Position numbers and translations under genes: made by a program. From an uncultured Eubacteriaceae bacterium (GTDB lineage Bacteria > Bacillota > Clostridia > Oscillospirales > Acutalibacteraceae), in NCBI GenBank assembly GCA_937905915.1, contig CALCVR010000309.1, forward strand, positions 1 to 8,773: DNA of 8,773 nt. The letters are read 5' to 3'. Below are positions 1 through 6,247 of this stretch, piece after piece; within the stretch, counting starts at the first letter, position 1, and the number at the start of each line of letters is the position of its first letter. The notes below the pieces were generated by a model, which did not search any database, was not told the origin of the DNA, and saw only the letters and a list, made by a program, of their open reading frames with translations.

Positions 1-1065
1 CTGTTGGGATGAGCGCCCTTTTCAGTAGCGGTAGCGCCGTCCCACTTCTCGCCCTTCCAGTTGAGAGCGTTGCGAGGCGGATTCTTATCCAGACCTTCCC
101 ACCAAACGGTATTGTCGTCCAGGTTATGGACAACGTTGGTGAAGATGGTGCCCTGACGGGTAGAAGCCAAAGCGTTGGGATTGGACTTCTCGTTGGTGCC
201 AGGAGCGACGCCAAAGAAGCCGTTTTCGGGGTTGACAGCCCAGAGGCGGCCGTCGGGGCCGATGCGAAGCCAAGCGATGTCATCGCCCACGCACCAGACT
301 TTATAACCCTTGTTGCGGTAAATCTCAGGCGGGATCAGCATGGCCAGATTGGTCTTGCCGCAGGCCGACGGGAATGCAGCGGCGACGTACTTGACTTCGC
401 CCTGGGGATTCTCCAGGCCCAGGATGAGCATATGCTCAGCCATCCAGCCCTCGTTCTTACCCTGGTAGGAAGCGATGCGCAGGGCGAAGCACTTCTTGCC
501 CAGCAGGACGTTTCCGCCGTAACCGGAGTTGATGGACCAAATGGTGTTGTCCTCCGGGAAGTGGAGGATGTAACGATTCTCTTCGTCGAGATCGGCTTTG
601 GCATGCAGGCCGCGGACAAAGTCATTGCTGTCGCCCAGAGCGGTGAAGACCTCTTTGCCCATGCGGGTCATGATGGCCATGTTGAGCACGACGTAGATGG
701 AGTCGGTGATTTCAACGCCGGCCTTGGAGAAGGGGGAGCCGATGGGGCCCATGGAATAGGGGATGATGTAAGCGGTGCGGCCCTTCATAGCGCCGTCGTA
801 CAGCTTACCGACCTTTTCATAGGCTTCCTTGGGATCCATCCAGTTGTTGGTAGGGCCAGCGTCTTCTTCCTTGCGGGAGCAGATGAAGGTACGGCCTTCC
901 ACACGGGCAACGTCGTTGACGGCGGTGCGGTGCAGGAAGCAGCTGCTCGCGCAGCTCGTTGAGTTGTTCCTCAGAGCCGTCGATCCAGACTACCTTGTCC
1001 GGTTTTACTAAGGCGATGCTTTCGTCAATCCACTTCAGGACATGGGGATTGGTTGTGAGTGCCAT
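1..1065 (-). pseudogene. pckG: Phosphoenolpyruvate carboxykinase (GTP), 5' part, frameshifted, cut by window edge
   Basis: GTP-dependent PEPCK interconverts oxaloacetate + GTP with PEP + GDP + CO2 in the cytosol. The start is ATG at 1065, with GGAG 8 nt upstream. An in-frame TTG at 1071 lies too close to that site. The first 41 codons (MALTTNPHVLKWIDESIALV through [11 protein letters not shown]) are family-like. The frame then breaks at about 942, and the protein resumes one base later as [19 protein letters not shown]. That frame stays open to the left edge (about 313 codons). It contains [13 protein letters not shown], the Gly-rich [13 protein letters not shown] segment, the PEPCK P-loop [12 protein letters not shown] (about 340-375) and the kinase-2 type [20 protein letters not shown]. 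From memory of the family, about 15-20 residues expected between the two parts are missing, so the lesion looks like a 3n+2 deletion, not a one-base slip. The C-terminal part lies outside the window. Family identity is certain. Whether the lesion is biological or a sequence error is unknown. Confidence 0.9.
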
Positions 1066-1101
1066 AGTCAAATCTCCTCTCTAAAAATCCAATTTGCTAT
1101 C

Positions 1102-1130
1102 ATTATACTATGATTTCTAGGTGGATGCAA
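1102..1130 (-). promoter_or_regulatory. Sigma-70/SigA promoter of the PEP carboxykinase gene
   Basis: On the minus strand a perfect -10 TATAAT (1102-1107) lies 17 bp downstream of TTGCAT (1125-1130), a 4/6 match to TTGACA. Predicted initiation near 1095 gives a leader of about 30 nt containing the GGAG site. The gene can therefore be transcribed independently of tsaD upstream. Confidence 0.75.
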
Positions 1131-1258
1131 GGACGAAACTGTGAATTTTCTAACGATTCCATCCTGCCCTGTCATTTTTGTGATGTTGCCTATTTTGTCG
1201 AAGGGTATCCCCGGGATATATCAAACAAAAGAGACAAATAAAGGGGACATTTCACCCT

Positions 1259-2287
1259 TTAAGCCAAACGCCCGGGTTTGATCTGGTCAATCGACATATT
1301 GGCCGTAGCGTTTAAATCAGGGCCGGCCAGGTGCCCGTTTTGGTATTCAAAGTAGCCCTGGGCCCCCACCATGGCGGCATTGTCGCCGCACAGGCTGAGA
1401 GGCGGCACAAACAAGGGGATTCCCCGCTGAAGGCATAATTTTTCAGCTTCCCTGCGGAGCCTGGAATTGGCCGATACCCCTCCCGCCAGCACAATTTGTT
1501 TGGCGCCGGTGTCGTCGGCCGCCTTCATGAGACGGTCGCACAGCACGTCCACCACCGCCTTTTGGAAGGAGGCGGCCAGATCGGCCAAGGGAAGGTGTTC
1601 CCCCTTTTGATTTGCATTGTGGATCAGGTTGATCACAGAGGTTTTAAGTCCGGAGAAGGAAAAATCATAGGGAGCGCCTTCCACTTTGGGATGGGGGAAA
1701 CGGAAGGCGTCGGCATTGCCCTCTTTGGCTACCCTGTCCATATGGACCCCGCCTGGATAGGGGAGGCCCATAGAGCGGGCAGCTTTGTCGAAAGCTTCGC
1801 CGGCGGCGTCGTCCCGGGTACGGCCCAGGACGTGGAAGGTGGTGTAATCCTTGACCTCAATAATATGGCTGTGCCCCCCGGAGGCCACTAGGGCCAAAAA
1901 AGGAGGTTCTAAGTCGGGGTGGGCCAGATAATTGGCGGCAATATGGGACCGCAGATGATGTACAGGAACCAAAGGTTTGCCGGCGGCCAAGGCTAATCCT
2001 TTGGCAAAGTTGACTCCAACCAGCAAAGCGCCGATAAGACCTGGGGCGTAGGTGACGGCTACGGCGTCTATTTGATTGAGGGAAAGGCCCGCCTCTTCCA
2101 GAGCCTGGCGCACCACCCCGGAGATGGATTCCACATGACGACGGGAGGCGATCTCCGGCACCACACCGCCGTATAATTTATGTTCCTCCACCTGGGAGGC
2201 CACCACCGAGGATAGGATAGATCTTCCATCGTCCACAACGGCGGCGGCCGTCTCGTCGCAAGAGGATTCAATGGCCAAAATATGCAT
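1259..2287 (-). CDS. tsaD: tRNA N6-adenosine threonylcarbamoyltransferase TsaD (Gcp/Kae1 family)
   Basis: TsaD transfers the threonylcarbamoyl group from threonylcarbamoyl-AMP to A37 of ANN-decoding tRNAs (t6A), in the cytosol with TsaB and TsaE. The 342-residue product has the usual length. Visible family motifs: N-terminal MHILAIESSCDETAAAV (ASKHA-fold phosphate region), the H-x3-H metal ligands in HHLRSH (H111 and H115), SGGHSHI (about 137-142), GEAFDKAAR, YPGG, GGVSANSRLR and the C-terminal LCGDNAAM carrying the conserved Asp. ATG at 2287 is chosen because the family begins here. The frame is open upstream to 2359, and in-frame ATGs at 2302 and 2323 would add 5 or 12 residues. The ribosome binding site does not settle this (see the leader entry). 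It lies downstream of rimI, its frequent partner in bacteria. tsaB and tsaE are not in the window. Confidence 0.97.
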   Translation of the reverse strand: MHILAIESSCDETAAAVVDDGRSILSSVVASQVEEHKLYGGVVPEIASRRHVESISGVVRQALEEAGLSLNQIDAVAVTYAPGLIGALLVGVNFAKGLALAAGKPLVPVHHLRSHIAANYLAHPDLEPPFLALVASGGHSHIIEVKDYTTFHVLGRTRDDAAGEAFDKAARSMGLPYPGGVHMDRVAKEGNADAFRFPHPKVEGAPYDFSFSGLKTSVINLIHNANQKGEHLPLADLAASFQKAVVDVLCDRLMKAADDTGAKQIVLAGGVSANSRLRREAEKLCLQRGIPLFVPPLSLCGDNAAMVGAQGYFEYQNGHLAGPDLNATANMSIDQIKPGRLA

Positions 2288-2336
2288 TTTAAAACGACAC
2301 ATCCTTTTTGTCAGGCCGCACATAGCCTCCTTTTTT
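2288..2336 (-). promoter_or_regulatory. tsaD translation-initiation region with displaced strong Shine-Dalgarno and possible 10-codon minicistron
   Basis: A very strong AAAAAAGGAGG (2326-2336) lies only 2 nt before ATG 2323 and 38 nt before the family-consensus ATG 2287. Nearest to 2287 is a weaker AAGGA (2302-2306) at 14 nt spacing, which is long. A GTG at 2321, 4 nt from GGAGG, opens a 10-codon frame (VRPDKKDVSF) whose TAA (2289-2291) ends one base before the tsaD ATG. That geometry would suit translational coupling. Alternatively tsaD may simply have a 12-residue extension beginning at 2323. The sequence alone does not decide. Confidence 0.4.
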
Positions 2337-2404
2337 CTCCAAAGGGGGCAGGGCGGCAAAAAAATAAAATTTTCTATTTGTAAAAAACAAAATATGTTTG
2401 ATCT

Positions 2405-2420
2405 AGTTTCACGTGGAACC
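2405..2420. other. Candidate chromosomal parS site (ParB/Spo0J binding)
   Basis: The 16-mer reads GGTTCCACGTGAAACT on the minus strand. The Bacillota parS consensus is TGTTNCACGTGAAACA, so all 13 specified inner positions match and only the two outermost bases differ. It lies in the non-coding gap between rimI and tsaD. ParB nucleates on parS, spreads, and loads SMC for origin segregation. The 13 specified bases would appear by chance about 3 times in 10,000 windows of this size (uniform-composition estimate). No parA or parB is in the window, so function is inferred from the motif alone. Confidence 0.7.
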
Positions 2421-2446
2421 AGCCGGCAAAGTCCAAGATAGAATAT

Positions 2447-2926
2447 CTACCCATTGTGGGAAAATTCCCGAGCCAGGATAAGGGCGTCCTCGTCGGGCTT
2501 TGTATAAAACCGCCGCCGCCGTCCCACTTCAGAAAAACCAAAAGATTCATAAAGACGAAGGGCAGCCATATTGGATGGACGGACTTCCAATGTCATGCGG
2601 GCGATACCGTGGCCATAAGCGTAATCGATGACGGCTTGTAGCAGGGCGGAGGCCACACCCGAACGCCGGGATTCTGGAAAAACCGCTACATTAGCAATCG
2701 AACCTTCGTCTAAGACATGGTAAAAACCCAGATATCCTACAATGGTCTCTCCCCGTTTGGCCACCAAAAAGACAGCGTTGGGATTTTGGAGCTCTTCCCG
2801 AAGCCCATCCTCGCTCCAGGGGGAAGAAAAACAGACGGATTCCAGACGCGCCAGATGAGGGATGTCGTCCTCCGCCATGGGAGCGATGCGCAACGGTTCC
2901 ACCATAGAAGGGATGGGATCAATCAC
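2447..2926 (-). CDS. rimI: Ribosomal protein S18-alanine N-acetyltransferase RimI (GNAT)
   Basis: RimI acetylates the N-terminal alanine of ribosomal protein S18 using acetyl-CoA, in the cytosol. The 159-residue product carries the GNAT motifs: CFSSPWSED (about 32-40), typical of the RimI substrate region; the acetyl-CoA pyrophosphate loop RRSGVA (87-92); LEVRPSN (about 113-119) with the conserved Glu and Asn; and AALRLYESFGF (about 121-131) with the catalytic-type Tyr. The start is GTG at 2926, with GAGG at 2936-2939 (9 nt spacing). The internal ATG at 2905 has no ribosome binding site. GTG overlaps the stop of the upstream phosphatase by 8 nt, so translation is probably coupled. tsaD follows on the same strand. 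Some GNATs annotated as RimI act on other substrates, so the substrate is inferred from the family. Confidence 0.92.
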   Translation of the reverse strand: MIDPIPSMVEPLRIAPMAEDDIPHLARLESVCFSSPWSEDGLREELQNPNAVFLVAKRGETIVGYLGFYHVLDEGSIANVAVFPESRRSGVASALLQAVIDYAYGHGIARMTLEVRPSNMAALRLYESFGFSEVGRRRRFYTKPDEDALILAREFSHNG

Positions 2927-3344
2927 AAGGAAGCACCTCTTCCAGCAACCGATCCACCGCTGCGCTGATTTGATCCCGGGCTTGACGGTAGACCTCTAAG
3001 CTGCCGCCAAAAGGGTCGGATACATTTAATATAGTAATGTGATCGGGAGAAACGCCGGCTGAACAGAGAGCGGCGGCGTGGGAAGGAGTCATAGCCACAA
3101 ACCAATCGGTAGCAGGGATTTCGTCAAATCGAAGGGGGCGGGACCGGTGATCGGTGAGATCAATGCCGATTTCTGCCATCGCTTTGGCAGCATTGTCCGC
3201 CGCGGGATCGGGACCAAATACGGCAAGGCCGGCACTGTCGACCTGGATATCATCCCGGCCTAATTGAGATAATTTTTGCCTGGCGATAGCGGCCGCCATA
3301 GGGCTGCGGCAGGTATTGCCGGTACAGACAAATAGAATTTTCAT
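2919..3344 (-). CDS. ywlE: Protein-arginine phosphatase, YwlE-like (low-molecular-weight phosphatase fold)
   Basis: The 141-residue protein has the LMW-phosphatase P-loop at the N terminus, CTGNTCRS (C7 nucleophile, R13), and the general-acid loop DPFGGS (D110). Thr11 replaces the Ile of tyrosine phosphatases (CLGNICRS). In B. subtilis YwlE this Thr gives specificity for phosphoarginine, so the likely role is to reverse McsB-type arginine phosphorylation linked to ClpCP degradation and stress responses. ATG at 3344 has AAGGAG 7 nt upstream and begins the family motif MKILFVCTGN. An in-frame start at 3371 would add 9 atypical residues and is rejected. Its stop overlaps the rimI start. The arginine specificity is inferred from one residue plus overall likeness to YwlE. 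Generic LMW protein-tyrosine phosphatase is the alternative. Confidence 0.9.
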   Translation of the reverse strand: MKILFVCTGNTCRSPMAAAIARQKLSQLGRDDIQVDSAGLAVFGPDPAADNAAKAMAEIGIDLTDHRSRPLRFDEIPATDWFVAMTPSHAAALCSAGVSPDHITILNVSDPFGGSLEVYRQARDQISAAVDRLLEEVLPCD

Positions 3345-3389
3345 AAGATGGCTCCTTATGGCTTGTTTCAAAATAAAGAAGTAGTTGAA

Positions 3390-3526
3390 TCACGGGCTGC
3401 CTGGGTTAATATCAGGAGGGCCTTAGGGCGGTGCCTAGGGAAAATTGAATTATGGTTCAACGCAAAGGATTCTCGCGGGATGCCTGGGTTGAGGTTAGAG
3501 AAACCTTGGAGCGCGGCGCGGAAGCA
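3390..3526 (+). repeat. Diverged tandem repeat with coding-like pattern in the polA-phosphatase gap
   Basis: The gap (3345-3537) has no recognised gene but holds two diverged copies on the plus strand, 83 bp apart: copy A from about 3390, copy B from about 3473. Both share CGGNNTGCCTGGGTT. Translated, A reads SRAAWVNIRRALGRCLG and B reads SRDAWVEVRETLERGAE, with the shared pattern SRxAWVxxRxxLxR. Several nucleotide differences are synonymous third-position changes (TCA/TCG, AGG/AGA, TTA/TTG, CGG/CGC). The copies are in different frames. Copy B sits in a 29-codon ORF (ATG 3452, TAG 3539-3541) with a poor AGGG 11 nt upstream. It may be a relic of a coding element or a small interspersed repeat. 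I do not recognise it. Confidence 0.4.
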
Positions 3527-3539
3527 GGCACTGCCTGCT
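3523..3539 (-). terminator. Small hairpin at the polA stop codon
   Basis: AGCAGGC (3523-3529) and GCCTGCT (3533-3539) form a 7-bp stem with a 3-nt loop overlapping the polA stop. No T-run follows on the minus strand, so it may attenuate or protect a 3' end, but it is not a convincing intrinsic terminator. Readthrough to the phosphatase is plausible. Confidence 0.25.
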
Positions 3540-4887
3540 AGTGGGCGTCGTACCAGGTTTCTCCTTGGCCCACATCCACTTTGAGTGGGACGGCCATCTG
3601 AGCGGCCGCTTCCATCTCTTCCCTCAAAATAGCCGATGCCCGGTCGGCTTCGTCCCCAGGAGCTTCTACCAATAGTTCATCGTGTACCTGAAGGATCATA
3701 TGGGCTTTCAGCCCTTCCTCCTTTAAACGGTTCCGGACCCGGATCATGGCGATTTTAATGATGTCGGCCGCTGTACCCTGGACCGGCATATTGCGGGCCA
3801 CCCGTTCCCCAAAAGCCCGCAGGTTAGCATTGGAGGAAGTCAATTCTGGTAAATACCGGCGCCGGCCAAACAATGTTTGGGCATATCCCTCTTTTTTTGC
3901 ATCCTCTACAACCCGGTCCATATACCGTTTGACGCCTGCGTAGGTGGCAAAATACCCTTTGATATAATTGCTGGCTTCGGCCCGGGAGACGCCGATATCC
4001 TTGGCCAGGGAGAAAGCGCCGATACCATATACAATGCCGAAATTGACCGCTTTGGCACGGCTGCGCATCAGAGGAGTCACCATCTCAGGAGGCATGTGGA
4101 ATACCTGGGACGCTGTGATCTGATGGATATCTTCCCCTGAACGGAAGGCGTCGATCATGGCTTTGTCGCCGGCCATATGGGCCAGCACCCGCAGTTCAAT
4201 CTGGCTGTAGTCGGCGTCGCAAAGGACCCATCCGTCTTTGGCCTTAAAGAAACGGCGCATTTCCCGTCCCAATTGGGTGCGGATGGGGATATTCTGGAGA
4301 TTAGGTTCGGTGGAACTGATGCGGCCGGTACGGGTTTCGGTCTGGTTGAGGGTGGAACGAACCCGCCCGTCAGGACCGACCACCTTTAGAAGGCCGTCGC
4401 AATAGGTGGATTTGAGCTTGGAAAGCTGGCGGTATTCCAGCAGCATGGCCACCGCCGGATGGGCGTCGGCTAAGCTTTCCAGCACCTCAGCATTGGTGGA
4501 ATACCCGGTTTTGGTCTTTTTCTTGGCCGGGAGACCCAATTTTACAAACAGAGCCTCTCCCAGCTGCTTGGGAGAATTAAGATTGAATTCATAACCCACC
4601 AAGTCAAAAATAGTAGCCGAGATTTCCTGAATGCGGCCGTCCAGCTGGAGACCGAATTCTTGGATGCCGTCGGTATCCACAGCAAATCCGACCTGCTCCA
4701 TCTCAGCCAGTACTTTGGCCAGGGGAAGCTCGATGGTGTAAAACAGTTCATGCTGACCATTCTGTTCGATTTGTTCCAATAGTTTTTCGGCCAAGGGAGG
4801 AAGGATTGCCGCCCGGGCTGTGGCGTCGGAAGGGCCCTCCTCAGGCAATGAAGGAGTAGGAATGTCGTATTCCTGGGCCAGACGTCG
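3538..4887 (-). CDS. polA: DNA polymerase I, C-terminal polymerase domain (second part of frameshifted polA)
   Basis: This is the family-A polymerase domain, readable from 4887 (RRLAQEYDIPTPS) to the TAG at 3538 (449 codons). Thumb: QLSKLKSTY and TGRISSTEPNLQNIPIRT. Motif A: DADYSQIELRVLAH (about 4180-4220), with the catalytic Asp. Motif B / O helix: RAKAVNFGIVYG (about 4020-4060), which keeps Lys, the Phe of the dNTP/ddNTP-discriminating position, and Tyr. Motif C: QVHDELLVEAP (about 3660-3695), with the second catalytic Asp. It is one frame away from the upstream exonuclease part. The first possible separate start, TTG at 4848, has no Shine-Dalgarno sequence, so independent translation is unlikely. 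Together the two parts make about 856 residues, close to normal PolA length, so only a few bases appear to be lost at the join. Confidence 0.95.
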   Translation of the reverse strand, partial: RRLAQEYDIPTPSLPEEGPSDATARAAILPPLAEKLLEQIEQNGQHELFYTIELPLAKVLAEMEQVGFAVDTDGIQEFGLQLDGRIQEISATIFDLVGYEFNLNSPKQLGEALFVKLGLPAKKKTKTGYSTNAEVLESLADAHPAVAMLLEYRQLSKLKSTYCDGLLKVVGPDGRVRSTLNQTETRTGRISSTEPNLQNIPIRTQLGREMRRFFKAKDGWVLCDADYSQIELRVLAHMAGDKAMIDAFRSGEDIHQITASQVFHMPPEMVTPLMRSRAKAVNFGIVYGIGAFSLAKDIGVSRAEASNYIKGYFATYAGVKRYMDRVVEDAKKEGYAQTLFGRRRYLPELTSSNANLRAFGERVARNMPVQGTAADIIKIAMIRVRNRLKEEGLKAHMILQVHDELLVEAPGDEADRASAILREEMEAAAQMAVPLKVDVGQGETWYDAH

Positions 4888-6104
4888 TATCCAGATGCGG
4901 ATGGGTTTAACAGATAGGCAGCGAGACTCACATCCACCAGATGGCCGGGAAGTGGGATGCCTTGATTCATAAAGGCTTTATAGATTGCCTTGCTGTCCTC
5001 ACAGAAAATAGGAGATTCCAAAGTACATAGTACTTCCAAATGATTTTTCAGATGGAATAAAATGTTTCCCGCCCGCACCACAAAAGAGAATGGCTCCCCA
5101 TCCTGTTGTACGGGGGAAAGACTAATTTTCTCAGCTTTCTGAAGCGTCTGCATGAGTTCCTGTCCCTCAGGTTGGGGAACCCATTCCAAAGAATCATCCG
5201 ATTGTTGGGGCTTTTGGGATTCCACAGGCGCCGATGAGGTCAGATGCAGCCGGTCAATCAGGGAAAACAATTCCTGATGGGCCAAAAGACGGGCCAATGC
5301 ACCGTCATCCCGTTTGGCTAAAAGATAGTGCTTGGGGTCCAGATCCACCGGTGCGTCCACGCGAATGATGCCCAATTCCCGGCTGAGATAGGCGGAATCC
5401 TTGCCCGCTGCCAGTTTATTGCGCACCGCGTTTTTGATGGATTCGTCGTCGAGATGTTGATAGACGCCGTCCAAAGAACCGAACTGCTGTACCAGCGCAC
5501 AAGCAGTTTTGGGACCAATTCCAGCAACGCCGGGGATATTATCGGAAGAATCCCCTTGAAGAGCCTTGACGTCGATGAGCTGACGAGGTAAAATGCCGTA
5601 TTGTTCTTTGATAGCCTGCTCATCGTACAGGGTGGCTTCCGGACGTCCTTGTCTGGTGGTGGCCAGACGGACGGTGACCCCGTCCCCTACCAGCTGGAGG
5701 GAATCCCGGTCCCCGGTGGCGATGACGCATTGATCGTTTTCCTGACGGCAGGCATGAGCCAGAGTACCTAAAATATCGTCGGCTTCCCATCCCTCACAGG
5801 CCAGTACCCGGATGCCCATAGCCGTTAGAATCTCCTTCAAAGGCTCCAGTTGTGCGGCCAATTCCGGAGGCATGCCTTTGCGGTTTGCCTTGTAGCCGGC
5901 GTACATCTTGTGCCGGAAGGTGGGGGCGCGCAGATCGAAAGCGGCAGCTACGCCGTCTGGGGATAAATCCTCCAGCAGTTTGAGAAGAATGGTTAAAAAA
6001 CCGTAGATGCCGTTGGTAGGACGTCCGTCCTTAGTGGTCAAAAGGCGGATCCCATAAAAGGCGCGGTTTAGGATACTGTTTCCGTCTAGGACAAGAAGTT
6101 TCAA
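4542..6104 (-). CDS. polA: DNA polymerase I, N-terminal 5'-3' exonuclease and vestigial 3'-5' exonuclease domain (first part of frameshifted polA)
   Basis: The authentic sequence runs from TTG at 6104 to about 4884 (407 codons). The remaining codons down to 4542 are read out of frame. TTG is forced because an in-frame TGA lies 6 nt further upstream, and GGAG (6114-6117) is 9 nt before it. The 5'-nuclease domain has D7, the EADD cluster (107-110), GDRD (131-134), QGDSSDNIPG (183-192) and the helix-hairpin-helix GIGPKTA. Its role is RNA-primer removal and flap cleavage during repair. Residues from about 300 to 407 match the 3'-5' exonuclease fold (GHLVDVSLAAYLLNPSASGY), but acidic metal ligands are absent: ISLSPVQ stands where FDTET would be. 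Proofreading is therefore lost, as in many Bacillota PolA. After GYD the frame should continue as RRLAQEYDIP. Confidence 0.95.
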   Translation of the reverse strand: MKLLVLDGNSILNRAFYGIRLLTTKDGRPTNGIYGFLTILLKLLEDLSPDGVAAAFDLRAPTFRHKMYAGYKANRKGMPPELAAQLEPLKEILTAMGIRVLACEGWEADDILGTLAHACRQENDQCVIATGDRDSLQLVGDGVTVRLATTRQGRPEATLYDEQAIKEQYGILPRQLIDVKALQGDSSDNIPGVAGIGPKTACALVQQFGSLDGVYQHLDDESIKNAVRNKLAAGKDSAYLSRELGIIRVDAPVDLDPKHYLLAKRDDGALARLLAHQELFSLIDRLHLTSSAPVESQKPQQSDDSLEWVPQPEGQELMQTLQKAEKISLSPVQQDGEPFSFVVRAGNILFHLKNHLEVLCTLESPIFCEDSKAIYKAFMNQGIPLPGHLVDVSLAAYLLNPSASGYDVWPRNTTFLLLHCLRRALPTPQPGRQSFLPWPKNYWNKSNRMVSMNCFTPSSFPWPKYWLRWSRSDLLWIPTASKNSVSSWTAAFRKSRLLFLTWWVMNSILILPSSWERLCL

Positions 6105-6131
6105 AATGAATCACTCCGATTGGTTTTGTAT

Positions 6132-6160
6132 TTGACAATCTGGCTTAGATCAGCAATAAT
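6132..6160 (+). promoter_or_regulatory. Promoter of dusB in the polA-dusB divergent region
   Basis: A perfect -35 TTGACA (6132-6137), a 17-bp spacer and AATAAT (6155-6160, 5/6 of TATAAT) point rightward. Initiation near 6167 gives an 80-nt leader. On the opposite strand only weak -10-like sequences (TATTAT 6156-6161, TATATT 6163-6168) without a good -35 could serve polA. They overlap this promoter, so mutual interference is possible. Confidence 0.75.
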
Positions 6161-6179
6161 AAAATATAAAGATGGTTTT

Positions 6180-6210
6180 CCTTATCAGAAAGGTGGATAC
6201 TAGGATAAGG
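6180..6210 (+). promoter_or_regulatory. Stem-loop in the dusB leader
   Basis: CCTTATC (6180-6186) pairs with GATAAGG (6204-6210) around a 17-nt loop, and outer T-G wobble pairs could lengthen the stem. It lies within the predicted 5' leader, about 37 nt before the dusB ATG, and does not cover the AGGAG site. It matches no riboswitch I know. It could affect leader stability, or lie by chance on the upstream DNA of polA. Confidence 0.3.
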
Positions 6211-6247
6211 GGAAGAATGTTGACTGCTGTGCAGAGAGGAGAATATC

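Noticed and set aside
9..962. Long 317-codon open frame on the plus strand
   Set aside because: It is exactly codon-aligned antisense to the PEP carboxykinase frame. Its protein has no recognisable motifs, and the opposite strand gives an unmistakable PEPCK.
1206..1218. TATCCC-C-GGGATA palindrome as a tsaD terminator
   Set aside because: The loop is too small, and no T-run follows on the minus strand.
1312..1494. Other short frames inside tsaD, rimI, polA and dusB
   Set aside because: All lie inside strongly conserved genes in other frames and lack ribosome sites or family features.
1496..1891. 131-codon plus-strand frame within tsaD
   Set aside because: Antisense shadow of a fully conserved TsaD coding region with no family features.
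2361..2400. AT-rich run between rimI and tsaD as a terminator or promoter
   Set aside because: It is low-complexity A/T without a GC stem, and no pair of promoter hexamers with good spacing could be fixed.
3348..3584. 78-codon plus-strand frame spanning the polA-phosphatase gap
   Set aside because: It starts inside the phosphatase leader and ends inside polA antisense. Only the repeat segment within the gap looks coding-like, and its second copy is in another frame.
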